The notes under the pieces are model-generated. The model did not search any database. It was not told where the DNA came from and worked only from the letters and a program-made list of their open reading frames with translations. Below, piece by piece: positions 13,727 through 26,066 of a stretch of DNA of 64,000 nucleotides. A program made the position numbers and the translations under genes. The first letter of the stretch is position 1. Each line of letters begins with the position of its first letter. This stretch comes from Dryococelus australis (Eukaryota > Arthropoda > Insecta > Phasmatodea > Phasmatidae): NCBI GenBank assembly GCA_029891345.1, contig CM056995.1:78369895-78433894 (forward strand). The letters are read 5' to 3'.

Positions 13727-13904
13727 ATGCCTTATATTTCAGGAGTGGGATTTTTTAACTGTTTTGTAGGGGAGCCAAGCTGTTGTAATTGCCATATTCA
13801 AAGGTGGAAAGAGACTCGCAAATACCACTTTTTAGACTTCACTGGTTGTGAATAATGGGCAATCATGCAATCTACTAATTCCACTTCTCCCATGTGTTTG
13901 TTAT

Positions 13905-14470
13905 ACAGTCGACTCTCAATGTATCGTTATCACAGGTATCAATAAACTGTATCCACCAATAATTTTTTGTGGTCCTGGCGAAATCCTTATGTAATTAATG
14001 TTAACATAAACTGCTTGTATTGTTAATCTTATGGTGCATCAATCGAAGTATATTTTGGGTCCCTTCATCTAGTATTTCCCGCAACTATAGTTTTTAAGCT
14101 GGTTGCTTATGCAAACGTCTAGTAACTGGATGTGAAATACGTCACGCGCACCTTTGTTTATTTCTCCTTTGCGGCGCTTTGTCTAGTGTGCTGTCTTCCC
14201 AACACATCTGTCGACACTGAGGCATGGTGTGGCGTGTGAGACTAACTTGCTACTTCCCCCTACACGCCTCTGAGAGGGAAGTGGTTACCTATAGCAACAA
14301 ATGTGGTGACCTAGCGTTCTCTCTCTCATCCTTCTTTCTATCTCTTTCAGCCACTTATCTTCCTTCCTCCCCTCATGCCGACAAGAGGGGAAGCGGGTGT
14401 CTATTAGAAGGAAAAAAACAAGTCTTTTGGCTGCGCAGACTAGTTTTCACATGCTGGCCTATAGCAAATG
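13905..14470 (+). mobile_element. Pogo/Tigger-like element end, copy 1
   Basis: The element starts CAGTCGACTCTCAATGTATC just after TA at 13903-13904. That resembles terminal repeats of pogo/Tigger-type elements. The same sequence recurs in inverted orientation at about 34100-34594, including a shared stretch rich in CTCTCTC/GAGAGAG. The second terminus was not found, so this is one end of a decayed element. An open frame at 14224-14565 lies inside it and is not gene-like. Confidence 0.5.
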
Positions 14471-15510
14471 TGTGCCTGGCGAACGTAATTTTATCAAGAT
14501 TATGCGTCGCTCAAAATAGTTACACCTATAATCACTTGTATTTCAAAGCAAATGGTTTCGCCTGAAAATGTTGCAAAACATTTTAATGAGGAATTATTAT
14601 TCGCAAAGATATTTTCTTTTGTAATTGAAGGTAGTTTTTTCCCGTAAGGTTGGTGTTTCATTTTATCTGGCATAAAATTAACATGATTTTAAAATGTAAT
14701 ATTTATTTAACTCAAGTGGCAGCATCTGTGCGGATAAAATTATATGCCTATAAACATATACTTCACCTCCCCTTATCACCATAAATTGTATTTTAAGTGT
14801 AAGGGCGTATTCGACACCTTTTTCCGTCTAATAATGGGTAGGTAAGCACCGAGCCAAATCCAGTGTAACTCGTGACAGAAAATCAGAGGAAGTTGTTTTG
14901 AATGATGAATTATTAAAGACAGTGAAGAAATCCATTATAATTGCCATTTTAATCAATTTATGTCTGAAAATTACAAGTTTTCTTTGCAGTAAAATATAAT
15001 TAATTACTTTAAAAGACAGACATTTGCCATGGGTGCAATGTGTTGGCTCTCGGCAACAAGTAGAGGCCTGGAGGGGTAATTCTCCCACCGCCACCCCTCC
15101 AACTCACTGCTGTGAACTCACACTGCCCGATCGATAACTTCTCCGCGCTCTCGTAGCTGAACGAGTGCGCATGGGACATTCAAAATTTGACTTGCTTTCA
15201 GTGTCATATTATTTTCATTTTCAGAGCGTTTGAAAGTTTTAGGTCAGCTTGCATTTGGTTTCAGATTACAATCAGTTATATACAGTATTTTGAGATGTTA
15301 TTTTCTTTATTTAAACAAGTTTAGGGGAAATGTTTTTCAATGTATTATTTATACTATTACTTTTTGTAATAGTGTAAATTACACTATTACAACTACATCT
15401 ACTGAAATCCTGCATGTATGGACTTTTTTTGGCAGTTCCCTGAATAATGATAGCACGAGAGTCAATTGTATTGCCCTACTGAGTACAAACGAGAAATTAT
15501 AATTACTTTT
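14471..15510. other. Intronic stretch, no recognised feature
   Basis: AT-rich sequence with short random frames lies between the pogo-like end and the piggyBac remnant. Confidence 0.45.
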
Positions 15511-15519
15511 TTCTTTGTT

Positions 15520-15848
15520 GTATCGATTTACTTCTGCTGCAGGTTCAGCTTCAGCAAATTAAGAGACTGTATGAACTATTCTCTGCTGTGCACACAGCAC
15601 ACAACTACAATATCATCTGTAATGGCTATAGTAGTTTCCCTTTTCAGCTGTTCGCTTGGGACTAACTGTGAGGTTGCTCCTTGTGCCCTTTTGAGTCTTA
15701 GTGTTCCCAAAACGAAAATATTGTCATTTCAAAGTTTCAGGATTATTGGACCTACATCACCAACTGGTCCCAAGTTACTTAGTTACTTTGTAGAACTCGA
15801 ATCAATGAATGTACCCCTCAGAACTAGCCATAATCCATACTTATGATA
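15520..15848 (-). pseudogene. piggyBac-type transposase, C-terminal remnant
   Basis: Read on the minus strand in drifting frames, this gives L-G-P-V-G-D-V, then G-T-L-R-L-K-R-A-Q-G-A-T, and then a V-H-T-V-S-x-F-A-E-A-E-P segment. These are the order and spacing of the C-terminal part of DDE_Tnp_1_7 (piggyBac) proteins. Stops and frameshifts make it dead. It is separated from its N-terminal part (19241-19540) by a hAT insertion. The plus-strand frame over the same bases looked exon-like and was rejected. Confidence 0.6.
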
Positions 15849-15856
15849 CCCTATCG

Positions 15857-18800
15857 CAGGGCTGCCGATTATGCGGATTTTGTCCATATTTACGGATTTT
15901 TATGCCATTAATCGGATTCACAGAATTTAAAGAAATTTCATTGATATTCACTCGTGCACAAATAAAACTGGTTAACCAGATTTATTGAAGGAAGGGATTT
16001 TTTTACCGGTGTATTTACTTATGTATACAGAATTGTAGCATATTGCCTTAAAAAGGCTATTGTTTACTAAAAGTGATTACAGACATGAGTCAATTTAAGA
16101 AATAGGCAAACGTAACTGAACAGTCCACAGGTGGACGCACGGTAAAATGTAAACACAGCATCTTCACCTACAGACAGAGCGAGTAAAGGCCAGACTACAA
16201 TTTACATATACCTAAAACATTCACAGTTATAGCAATAAGCACATACAAAACACAACACAAGCACAATGGCCTAGCTACAATTGATATAATGATAATAATA
16301 TTAGTTTGTTTATGTTGCTACATTTGTGCCGAAGAAATTAAGTTCTGTATAGTTGGTAGTGGTATTTTGTCAAAAATAAATCTTTTCAAGTGATGTTGTG
16401 CTGTATTTACATTAGCGCGACGTGACAGAAGTAATGCTTCACCCAATCACAGACAAGTATTTTGTGACATCAATGCGACAGAAATCTCAGGCTCGGTGGA
16501 TTTCCTGAATATAAATAATTTATAATTTTGTTGCATCACGGATGCGACAAGCATCAATAAATGAGTCTAATTTCTTGTTGCAAGAGTGGTAGCAATGTTA
16601 AGTTGGTCACATTTGTAATAACATGCTAAGGAATTATTTTGTTGGTGGTGTCAGAATATTTTATCTGTAGTTAATTATTTATAATTTTTTTTGTAAGCAT
16701 AGTTGGTTGTAGGTACAGCTATAGCATATTTTCTTGAGTGAAATGAAATATTAATTGTTACATGTTTAACGCTTCTTAAAACTGTGGTTTTAGCAAACGT
16801 GCGCAGTGTTGATTTTACTGAACGATTCTATAAATAAATTATTTAATGCTAGTGATGAACAAACGTGATTTTAGTGAAGTTAACTTTTGAGGAATCCCAT
16901 AGTAGACCACGTGTTCAAAGGGTTACAAATTTTACAAACAGTGCCTGAAAAAGCAGCACTTTCAACACTTGTAGTGTGTAAATAGTTTTTTGTTTACCTG
17001 TATCATGAATTTGAGTGTAAGATTAACTTTGGACAAATTTTGTGTGTGTTTGTACTGCTGCATTTGTACGAATTCGAACAGCGGCGTATGTATAATGTTT
17101 TTTTATTGAAGTTGAAATTTTCAAATTTGCAATAATTTGAATGTTATTTCCATGTGAGCAAGATTTTCCACTGCTCCATCAAAAGAACATGCTACTCAAA
17201 ATGCCACTGTTGTCTCACGAAAGACGTAAATCTAAAGCCCCTATCCTGTTATTGTTTCCTTTTTTCCCCTCAAAATAAAATAAACAGAACCCATGCAAAC
17301 ATAACTCTTCAATAGTAAAACAGGTTGGAATATGCCAACCTATCTATAATATCCTACATTGATATCGTTAGACCCATAGTATTTTTTCCAACTGGAAAAC
17401 TATAAAACATAAAACATTCATGTGGTGGTTTGCACAGAGGTTGTTTGTGATTTTACTTTCTAAAAGTTATTCTTCTTCATTCCTTCTCATAAATACACAG
17501 ATGGCCTTCTGGAACATTTTTGTATTTTCAGCCATGAGTAGTCAAAATAGTGTTTTTGGTGTCATGTCGCGTCACAGTGTTTTCATTACAACCACAAAAT
17601 TCAGTGACGTCACACCTGTCACGTCGCATCTGTCGCATCGTGCCTGTCCCGCCAATGTAAAGCCAGCATGAGACTTTTTAAAATTGGAAATTATTTTCAT
17701 TTCAATTTTTGCTATTAACATTACCTAAAAACAAAAGAAAATTTCTGCCCAAAGAATGAAGTCAAAATACATACTTTCTTCATTTGTAAATAAGTTTTCA
17801 TTTGATAACATAGTATAAGTATTGAGTCTTCTGATTGGCTGAATATTGACACACAGCAATATTAATAAGCTAAACCAAGTTGAACTTTTCTTGTTACTAT
17901 AACTGTGCTTAGGTAAGTGCTTATCGCTATATGTAGCCACTCAAACTGAAAACAAGCAGTTTAACTCTTATGTATATCACTGTGTTGTGTTAGTGATATG
18001 CTTATAGCAATTGTAGCCCGGCCTTAAGCTCCGTGGCATTGCCACCTGGCATGCTGTAGCGCAAGTGAATAATAAATTAAAAGAGAAGAATTTTTTCCTT
18101 TTTAACTGGTTTTGGCATTAAAATTGCCTACCACAGCAATTTTAATGAAATACCGCCCTAGTCATTTGGAACAGCAATTATCCGTGTGTGTATTAAACTA
18201 CACGTGCGGTACTGTTAGCAAGCGAGATCAAAAACACTGCGTAACACAAAACACGCATATACCTTGTTCTTAAAAAAAAAAAAATTTTGAAAAGTGTTAA
18301 CGCGCTGAGGTTGAACCGGTTTCCCAATTTACTTTCATTAGCACAGCTCTCTTCACATGCAATGATAATCTCAACTATGTAGCAAGATGTATAGCATTTT
18401 GTTTTACATTTAACATTGTGCATTGTGACTTAGAAAAAAACTTACATATGATAATTGTTTGTGAAACTACGGATTTGGTCAAAATTCACGTTAATTTTAA
18501 ACTCTACAGCAATGTTAACGGTACATGGAATGCAGAGTGCTTGACCAGCTGGCACCATGGAGCAAGCTACTCTACTGACATAAAGCAAAAAATGTCGAAC
18601 ACTGTTGCCAGTTATACTGAACATTTCATGGCTGCCACATCTACTTTTTCAATTACGATCACACGTGTTTATACTGTTAACAAACATTAGCATCTTTGCA
18701 TGTCGCCTACTCTTCAAATGAGGAAGAAAGCAAGAAATTTAAAAAAGTGATTTTTTTATTAAATGGCCCAATGACATAGAAACAAACTTTGTTAGAATCC

Positions 18801-19232
18801 ATTTCATTTTTAATTACCTACTCTTGTATACCAAATATTTGTACTCAAGAACAATCTTGCTGAAATTTTTGCTTGAACAAATTTTTTTTTAAAATCAGAA
18901 TTTAACTTGCAAATACTATTTCCTGATAGAAGTGTCTTAGGCCTATTTGTGTTGAGTGTAGTTTTTCTTGTTATATCTGCTTGAGTGAGTGGTAGCATTA
19001 TGTAAATTTGTATTTCAAGAATTTATTTTCATTTCAAACAATATTCGTCTTTCTTGCAATAAAAATAAGCAGATTTTTTTGTGCACATTTCATTTTTAAT
19101 TTGCTAAATATGAACATATTTTTATTTGCATAATCAGGATTTTTCAATATATTGACATTACATCTTTCAAGATTTTTCAGAATTTTTGTTGTGTTGTTTA
19201 TGATTTAGATTTCAAGGTCAGTGGCAGCCCTG
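15857..19232. mobile_element. hAT-type DNA transposon, non-autonomous, 3376 bp
   Basis: The element begins CAGGGCTGCC and ends GGCAGCCCTG, a 10-bp perfect terminal inverted repeat. It is flanked by an exact 8-bp target-site duplication CCCTATCG (15849-15856 and 19233-19240). An 8-bp duplication with CAGGG-type ends is the hAT hallmark. No intact hAT transposase was recognised inside, so it looks non-autonomous. It sits inside the piggyBac remnant. Confidence 0.85.
16400..17667. mobile_element. Possible nested terminal-inverted-repeat element
   Basis: GCTGTATTTACATTAGCG at 16400 is matched in inverted orientation by CGCCAATGTAAAGCCAGC ending at 17667 (15 of 18 bases). GCGACGTGACAG-like runs lie just inside both ends. 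No target-site duplication or transposase was seen, so the class is unknown. Confidence 0.35.
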
Positions 19233-19240
19233 CCCTATCG

Positions 19241-19540
19241 CTTTGGTTTAGATTTTATTTACAGTTTGACTAAAATTTTTCCTTTGAAAGGAATTATCAT
19301 CTTATCAATACATAGGTGTTCACCAGACTGTTGGACTTGATGAAACCTTTCATGCAACAATTGAACCGCTGGTTGTAATTTCCAAAATGCATATCTGTGT
19401 TCACCATGAGGTTTCAAATCATTGTTGGTGAAATGGAGAAATCTTTTGACTTCATCAAAATTATTTACAGACATTGAGTTGCAACTAAATCTAATCTCGG
19501 AGAGAATGGATGTCCAGTAAATCATACTATTTGGGTATTA
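19241..19540 (-). pseudogene. piggyBac-type transposase, N-terminal half remnant
   Basis: The minus-strand frame 19525-19259 encodes Y-W-T-S-I-L-S-E, then F-L-H-F-T-N-N-D, a K-L-Q-P-A-V-Q-L-L-H segment, and I-D-K-M-I-I-P-F-K-G-K. This is the piggyBac core order, ending in the conserved box normally read I-D-E-x-M-x-P-F-K-G. The acidic residue of that box is lysine here. The frame ends at a stop just before the hAT insertion and resumes beyond it at 15848. Confidence 0.75.
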
Positions 19541-19832
19541 GTATGCTGATACAGAGGAAGACTTACTGACTACCACGGCAAGAATGGACGTTCAAGCCTG
19601 TATATTGTACTGATCACCGGTGCACCAAAGCTATGCTCCTCAAGATAGTTAGTACTACTAATCATCGCTAGATGGTACCAACTAGTATGTTTAGTCGTTT
19701 GTCTTCCATCTTCCCAGCTGGCCGGTGACATCACGCCAGAGAAGCTATGCTCTTCACCACTCCCCGCTCAGCGGCAACCCCTTGTTCAAGAGACACGTAC
19801 TCAATGAGCGCCGAGGCAGCCGTCTGGCAGAA

Positions 19833-19840
19833 TATAAAAG
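19833..19840 (+). promoter_or_regulatory. TATA box of LTR A2
   Basis: TATAAAAG lies about 285 bases into the LTR and is followed by a CAGTCTTCAGTTTTCC stretch suitable for transcript start. The homologous LTR A1 has AATAAATAG at the matching place. Confidence 0.5.
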
Positions 19841-21170
19841 GAGAATTAAGAATCGACTCCGGAGCAGTCTTCAGTTTTCCACCGGAACTGGCCAGCCCGA
19901 CACTTCACCACGCTAGTCGGCCCCCAAACTAGCACCTCACTATACCTTCCATCTTCACTGCACTTTAGTGCCAGAAGAGACCTCTAATCCTGTTTCCTTC
20001 TGCGCCTTGCTTAGTAATCCAAGCATTGTGTCGAAGAAGTCAAACCCGAGCCGTCTATACACTAAACACTGCAGCCCCTTCTGGGCAACAATGCGTAGGA
20101 GTTCAGTCAAAGTTATTAGTTGCTTTCACAACGCTTCGACTACCTCTTCCCATTTATAGTTCAGAACCAGGTCCCCTCTACCTGGATTTACATAGGCTTA
20201 GCTTCACGCAAACTCTTGTAAATGTAGGAGTTACTGCATCGCCACATGTTTACTTCCAATCACATGGAATAAACTGTGTGTTTTACTGATCCTTGAGTAC
20301 CACTTTCCTGTAGGCTTAGCACCTATCCCAGTTGACCTCTACCTTGAGAGGAAATGCAGGTGATCCCGGGAATTATACTCAGCCAATTAAAACACTACTT
20401 GCCAAACACATGCACTAGCATCGGCCAGCCTTTCTGCATACTTTGGTAAGCAGAACAGTAGAACCCACGCACAGGTACTCCGCTTACCAACCAGCTTGTC
20501 AGTTCGGTGCTCACCCACTTCCACAGCACTTTCAGTGCCGGAAGGGGTTGTTCCCTGGATTGGGAAAACTCGGCAGAAGCAAAACACCCACGTGTAGGGA
20601 CCGCAGACAGCGAGGCCTGATTTCCATTGTTCACTGTGCCTAAGTGCCAAACTCCAAAATAGGGTGACCGTCCTGTCGGCAGATGCTCACGTGGCTCGAC
20701 ACGGTAAAATTCAGACACTCTGCCTTTTCAGCTCAAAACAGATGTGAGCGTGTGTTACTTGTACTACTTCAGATGCACTCCCATCGATGGGGCCTCAGAG
20801 AGCAAGTAAAGCAGTTGCTCATCACCTCTGAGTTGTTTGCTAAAGCTGACCCCCGCCCTAGTCTCCTACATTGGACAGCTCACACCCAGAGAAGAAGCTC
20901 GAGCACTACATCATCACCTTGTTTCCATCGAACCCGTGGCTCAACGAGTACCTCAGCCAACCAGACTAACTGTCGACAGATCCTATAGCTTATCTCACCT
21001 CAGTTGCTCTGTCACCACTGACACAAACACCATCTATCCAATGTCTCCAAGCACCTGCAGCACCAACATACACAGTCGTCCCGTCAACCGCAGGACCAAG
21101 CTCCAATAACATTCGTCGCCCAGGTATACCATTCAGAGTACCAAGCCTGAAGCGAAAGGTTGTGTCATAT

Positions 21171-21251
21171 GAACCTGAATTTGTGTCCTGCTGCAAAGCT
21201 ACCTGACCAGTCCTTTACACAGGGAATGCTCCAGTATCTCGCAAGGACTAA
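21171..21251 (+). pseudogene. LTR-encoded frame, conserved C-terminal block (copy A2)
   Basis: The frame reads E-P-E-F-V-S-C-C-K-A-T, one stop, then P-V-L-Y-T-G-N-A-P-V and ends R-K-D-stop. It is nearly the same peptide as in A1. An upstream stretch (20837-21109) keeps an open frame with L-T-P-R-E-E-A-R-A-L-H-H, which loosely matches the LTR frame at 55974-56558. Confidence 0.5.
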
Positions 21252-21381
21252 CTCTCACGCGAACCCCAGCCAGAATAGGGTTGCCTGATTTAGTGCCCAC
21301 CAAAAGACGTCCCCCTCTTGACGCTGTGTTCTTCCAGTCGACAGGTCATCACATGTCAAAAGGGTAGGTAGTATTGTTTTC

Positions 21382-21399
21382 TGGCACCCAACGTGGGGC
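21382..21399 (+). other. tRNA-Lys-type primer-binding site
   Basis: TGGCACCCAACGTGGGGC differs by one base from the tRNA-Lys(1,2) primer-binding site used by many retroelements. It lies 23 bases after the LTR end. The bases after it (to about 21530, with AACACCCAGTGGC) match the leader of the element at 56.8 kb, confirming the shared family. Confidence 0.7.
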
Positions 21400-21534
21400 C
21401 TAACTGCAAAAGAATTGTCTGCGCAGCTCGGACAAATCAGCCCGACTCGTGTAAGAACTGAACAGACTGGAGAGTCCCCTAAACACCCAGTGGCGCTCTA
21501 GCCACAGCAACAGCTCAGCAGTGAAAGCATTAAT

Positions 21535-21920
21535 TGTGTACTTCTGAAAATTCTTCATTGACTATTGCCATGTACCTTTTTATTTTATTCATGCATGATC
21601 AATTAGAACCTAAATTATTAGGGACATATTATTCCTGTACATATTTTCTGTAGAACAATCAGAAATGGAATGAAATAAATTCAGTTTACACAAATTGAAA
21701 TGTCACACTTTTAATATAATCTTGAATTATGTAACTGTTTCCTACATTGCCGTCAACTATACTGAGAGCATATCAGTACATGGGTATGTGAAAAATTTGA
21801 GATGTTTTCAGAGTTTGATTTCAAAAGTGCTCAGTGAAGTGTGAAATACGCTTGGATGCATCTGTGTATGGCGACAGTGGCAGGGGTATAACGGTCCTGA
21901 TTATGTTGAATATGTTGTAG
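21535..21920 (+). other. Intron tail before exon c
   Basis: No feature was recognised. The acceptor is GAATATGTTGTAG ending at 21920. Confidence 0.5.
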
Positions 21921-22195
21921 AATGACTTATTGCTGCAGAAGCTGGTTGCTTTACAACTGTTTGGCAGCAGCTGTGACAGTCGTGTGCAGCAGGCAGCTAT
22001 CGCCAGACACTTTGTGTCCCTTCCGTCTGAGCAGGTGACCAAGTTGGTGTGCAGCCTGCCTATGCTGGCGCAGTCTCTAGAAAAGCAGGATCTTCTGATC
22101 TTGGCCAGAGACCTGAGTGAGGCTGTCTCCTCCTGTCAGGAGGTTCACACATCACTGCTGGCTGCGTTACAACGGGAGGCTATGCAGGAGGACAA
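21921..22195 (+). CDS. URB2: Exon c of URB2-like nucleolar protein
   Basis: This 275-bp exon opens N-D-L-L-L-Q-K-L. It follows TATGTTGTAG and ends before donor GTGAGT at 22196. It starts in phase 0, matching exon b, and ends with two bases of a codon that exon d completes. The peptide contains L-P-S-E-Q-V-T-K-L-V and an S-S-C-Q-E-V-H helix; I align it with the vertebrate URB2 segment around T-T-S-C-S-S-I-L. An in-frame TAG at 21918-21920, inside the acceptor, fixes the left edge. A minus-strand frame over this exon is a shadow. Confidence 0.65.
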
Positions 22196-22852
22196 GTGAG
22201 TTGTAATATGTGGCAAAAGCTAATTTTTCCATTCGTTTTCTGTGGCGATTGTTCATATTACTTAGATATTTTATATTTTCACTGAAATGCATTATTTATC
22301 TATATACCAGTGGCAGCTGGTGACTTTTGAGTCTGGGAGGACTGTGGCGATCCTAACACAGGCCATTACAAATAACTTTTTCTAACTAGGAACAGTGATC
22401 AACAAATTGCGTACGACAGGCTTCTCAGGCTTATGTAAGTGTGGCTTATGTAGTATACAACAATTAAGTGTAGTTGTTGGAAAGAAAAATGACATCACTC
22501 AATTTGTAATGCTCAACACCGTGGCCACTGGTTAAGATCGTATCACTAGCAGAGGTATGGTTTGTTCTAAGTTTGTGTAGGCTATGTGCCTTTGGTACAT
22601 TACACAAGAGAAAAGATAAAATTACTAATTCTAGTATACTAAAGATAATAACTTAAATATACTAAAACAAATATTTTTAAAACCCAAACAGTTCATACAA
22701 AATGCATGACAAATTTAAATTAAAGGATGAATGTGGAATATCTTAATTATCATGTTTGTAAACAAAATTCATTCTTCAACCTGTATGTGCTATCAAACTG
22801 GCAGTGATTATTCATCTTACAGTCATTAAAAATTTTATGTCATTGTTTATAT
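22196..22852 (+). other. Start of the 11.1-kb intron c-d
   Basis: AT-rich intronic sequence lies before the minus-strand Gypsy element. No further signal was seen. The intron ends at 33261. Confidence 0.5.
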
Positions 22853-23752
22853 TGACGCGTGACGCTCTCTAGTCTGTGACTACGTCAAGGTCATGGTTGG
22901 TTTTGCTTACACTAGGTCAGGCATATTGGGTATATAACTTTAAGTTACGGTTGGTGTACTCGTGCTTTGCTGTTGTACAGTACCAGGCACGTTAGCTTAT
23001 AGCAGGGTACGAAATCTGGGGTAGCTTGAACTGCCGTACGTTGGACGGGGATACACACTGTGGGGTGTGGTTACCACTACCAGAAGGTAGTGTTGGTTGT
23101 CGAACCAGATGGGTCGCGACGAAGAAAGTGTTGTGCAGACTTCTGCAAGCTTACAGATGGAGAGCTTCTGGTAGAGATTTTCTGGCAGAGATGATAGAAG
23201 CTTCTGAGGGTGCTGGTGGTTGGTGGTAGATGAAGCTTCTGGTAGGTGCTGAAGATGATGATGAATACTCTGTAGTTCTTGTAGTGGATTGTGAGGACCT
23301 GGCTAGCAGTAGAGAGCCCCATCACATGAGGTGATGTAGCGTGTTACTAGAAATAACTGGCGTTCTTGGGCTGCACACTGGTATTTACATTACGCTGGTC
23401 ATGTCCACGTCTGGACTGAAGTGGGAGGTGTAATGTTGCTCTGTGACGTCTTTCATGAGCGAGGCCGAGTAACCACCCTCTGCATCCAGCGCTCGGTTTC
23501 GGATTACTTCGTGGCAGGTGGCCGCTCGGTGACCTTCTGCGTGCTTTGTAGCACTTCAGGGAGGCTGATGTATTTTCTGACTGCTTGCGCAACATGCATT
23601 TCGTGTGTCTGTAATCACCCTCCACAACAAGGGCGATCCTGTAGGCACTCATGAATGATTGTCTTTGGTTTGACCATTTCTGGGGTTACGTAAAAATACG
23701 TGGATAGATGAATCATAGTAGTTTATCATTTGGTAGAAAGCAGCATGTGTCA
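22853..23752 (-). repeat. 3' LTR of Gypsy copy C, 900 bp, shortened
   Basis: The LTR aligns with both flanks of the 5' LTR but lacks about 1.1 kb that the 5' LTR has between 27483 and 28662. The missing piece is most of the LTR reading frame. The remaining tail (complement 22960-23025) still reads T-P-D-F-V-P-C-Y-K-L-T-C-L-V-L-Y. The junction near 23062 shows short CACTG/CAGTG similarity on both sides, as expected for a microhomology deletion. Confidence 0.75.
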
Positions 23753-23767
23753 ATCGCCCTCCTCCGT

Positions 23768-25830
23768 TACGATGATTGCTCATCTTGTCGAAAATGTGGT
23801 GCAGGGGAAGTAGAACTGTTCCCTTTCTAAAGGAAGGTCTCATCTTAGTGAGACGAGAAAAAAGACTGACCCCTTAAGATCTGGTAGATTGGCTTCTGGC
23901 ATTATCATCGCTCTGTGTTCTGGGAACTCTGGTAATGGTGCGCTGCGTGTGATGCATGCCGTAGCTCTGTCTCACTCTATCACTGTCATCTGGCCGGTGT
24001 AGCACTGTCTCACTTGGTTGTATAATTGTGTGTCTCTGCCATTTGCTTGGCAAGCTGGAGCAAGTGACCGGATGTTTCCCCCCTGTGGTGATGATTACTG
24101 TCATGAGGAGCCTGGTGTTGGGTTTCTCGCGACCTTTGTTTTTATACGTGCCATTGAACACTGGACAGCTAATGGTTGTGGTTTCTTATTGCACTAATTA
24201 ATATATATATATATATAAATTAAACGTGTAAAAAATACAGCACAAACTGCAATTTTCAAAATGACACTGAGAAATAAATCCATATGTACAATGCGTACTC
24301 ATTAAAAGACTCCTGGTTTTATACCTATCCTTGTATCTGCTCCTGCGCTGAAGGCTAGTTGGTCCTATGTGACAGACAACAGATAACAACAGTTACTTTT
24401 AACAGGGTGCAAAAGTGTTGTCGACTGTGATCTTCAGACATCTCAGCTGGCTGGCTAGTTAATGTAAAACGAGTACCCTTGAATGAATTTAACTAAACAT
24501 ATACATATGTTTGTCACCTACAACTAGTAATTAAAAGAAAAGAATTTACATGGCCCTTTAATGACAAGAACCCCGAATATTTACATTGGTAACTTGAAAA
24601 TTTCTGCAAATTTCCTTGGGAGTTCTTTAGGCAAGAGTCTTTAGTTCAGTTCCTGTTTGGTTCACCAATATACTCATGACACTTCAAAGAAAAGTTACAA
24701 AAGTTTCATAAAACCTGACCACCCTACACATTATGTACAACATTAATTCTGCAAGAAAATAATCTAATAATTTCCTTTTGCTCTGTTCGTTGGAGTCATG
24801 GGTTATTGCTGCACTGGTGAGTATTTAGAAAACTGGGAAGTCTTTTCTTCCTGTTGGTACGTTGCACTGGCATTGTGGTGAGCATCCTAGTGTTTTGTAG
24901 ATATTATGTGTCACCGGCAATTTGGTGTGTGTCCTTAAGTGTCGCGTAAAAGTGGCATTGTGGGTACGTAGCACTGGCACTTTGGTTATTGTCCTAAGTG
25001 ATACACATAGGTTATTAAGTGGGCAGTTGGCCACTTAAAGCCACTTGGCGTGGAGATTAACTTATGTAATTTTTTTTTTAGATCATTGGTACAGCTTAAT
25101 GATAGCAGTTCATTGTCTGTTATGGGTTTATTAGCACTTGGTGGTAGGCCAGAAAATCACTTACTATCTTGTGGCAACTGTCTCAACCATTTTTAAAAAT
25201 TATGTTAATCCCACTTTTTTTATCTAACATGTAACTATTTTACTAAATGGCATTACTGGGCTATTAGACAAGCACCTTAATATCTCGTTTTACTTTTATT
25301 ACCAGTGGTTGGTAGATATTTTATAGCTGTTCTATTAAGTTTCTTTTACGGAGCACTTTTCACTTTCTTGGTCGGTAGTCTTTTCTTTGCCAGACGTGTC
25401 CACTTCCTCAAGGCCACGTGTTGAGGCTATGTGGCCAGGTGAAACGGGACCTCTGCTGCCAAGGGGATTCTTAGGGCCGTCCTGGTATTGAAGCGTTCTT
25501 GGAGGCGTGGGCTGGCATCACTTTCCTGGGAAATTCGGCTGTCACTGAGGCATTGTCCCCGGCAGTGGGCCTTGGCCCACTGACCATTAGGCTCTGGAGG
25601 ACGAACAGCTGGGCTGATATCCTGGAGGGACATCTGCTGGGTGGTCGGCTGAGGGAGGGGCACGGCATGTCCCTCGACCTCATCGACTCGATTGGCTATT
25701 CTCCCAGTTGATGATCACGCCCCCATTTTCTCCCTGTTGGATGCGACGTTGTCCACAGTCCAGAAGGCAGTGCTGCTGCTACAACCAGGGTTGCCCCAAA
25801 ATCATTGTGGGGGCTACCAGGGCTCATTGG
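23768..25830 (-). other. 3' internal region of Gypsy copy C, no recognised protein
   Basis: This lies between the protease remnant and the 3' LTR. A (TA)n run lies near 24202-24217. A weak tandem pattern of CACTGGCA and TGTCCTAAGTG units covers 24860-25020 and produces a 69-codon minus frame of repeated T-H-N/R-T-H type. No pol domain was found. Confidence 0.45.
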
Positions 25831-25837
25831 TGGGGTG

Positions 25838-25890
25838 TGAGAAGGTTGCTTATGACGAAATTACCCTTGGCTCCAGTATTTAGCATTGCC
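25838..25890 (-). pseudogene. Retropepsin active-site remnant of copy C
   Basis: The minus strand reads V-A-M-L-N-T-G-A-K-G-N-F-V-I-S-N-L-L. This is the aspartic protease loop of Gypsy elements with the catalytic D of D-T-G-A changed to N. The matching place in the 57-kb element reads L-H-D-S-A-T-T-G-N-F-I. Confidence 0.6.
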
Positions 25891-26027
25891 ACGGTAATTT
25901 TCCTGTTTACTTGGACCTCTACATGGGGCGCGTCAGGGGAATAGCGCCCTTTAGTCAAGGTCTGGAGCGAGACAGTGGGTGCCTAGTTTACTTCCGGCAC
26001 TAGATTCTTCCTCTCTCTTTTGGCCAG

Positions 26028-26066
26028 GCAACCCTGGTGAAAGTGTCGGCCTGGGCAGTGCTCGCA
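26028..26066 (-). pseudogene. Gag zinc-knuckle remnant of copy C
   Basis: The minus frame 26168-25983 includes C-E-H-C-P-G-R-H-F-H-Q-G-C, a CCHC-type knuckle one residue short of canonical spacing, between gag and the protease remnant. This is the expected nucleocapsid position. Confidence 0.5.

Larger units (their letters stand above)
19548..21358 (+). mobile_element. 5' LTR of a truncated Gypsy element (copy A2)
   Basis: The sequence aligns with copy A1 and ends TCATCACATGTCA. Its left edge, near TGATACAGAGG, is approximate. It is followed by a spacer and a lysine-type primer-binding site, so it is a 5' LTR read on the plus strand. The internal region stops near 21530, before host exon c at 21921. 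A TATA box lies at 19833-19840. Confidence 0.65.

Noticed and set aside
15543-15662. Exon-like plus-strand frame V-Q-L-Q-Q-I-K-R-L-Y-E-L-F after CTGCTGCAG
   Set aside because: The minus strand of the same bases carries the piggyBac C-terminus, and no donor in this frame gives the phase required by exon c.
11905-21399. A1 and A2 as the two LTRs of one element
   Set aside because: A2 is followed by a primer-binding site, so it is a 5' LTR; the sequence between A1 and A2 is piggyBac, hAT and intron, not a Gypsy interior.
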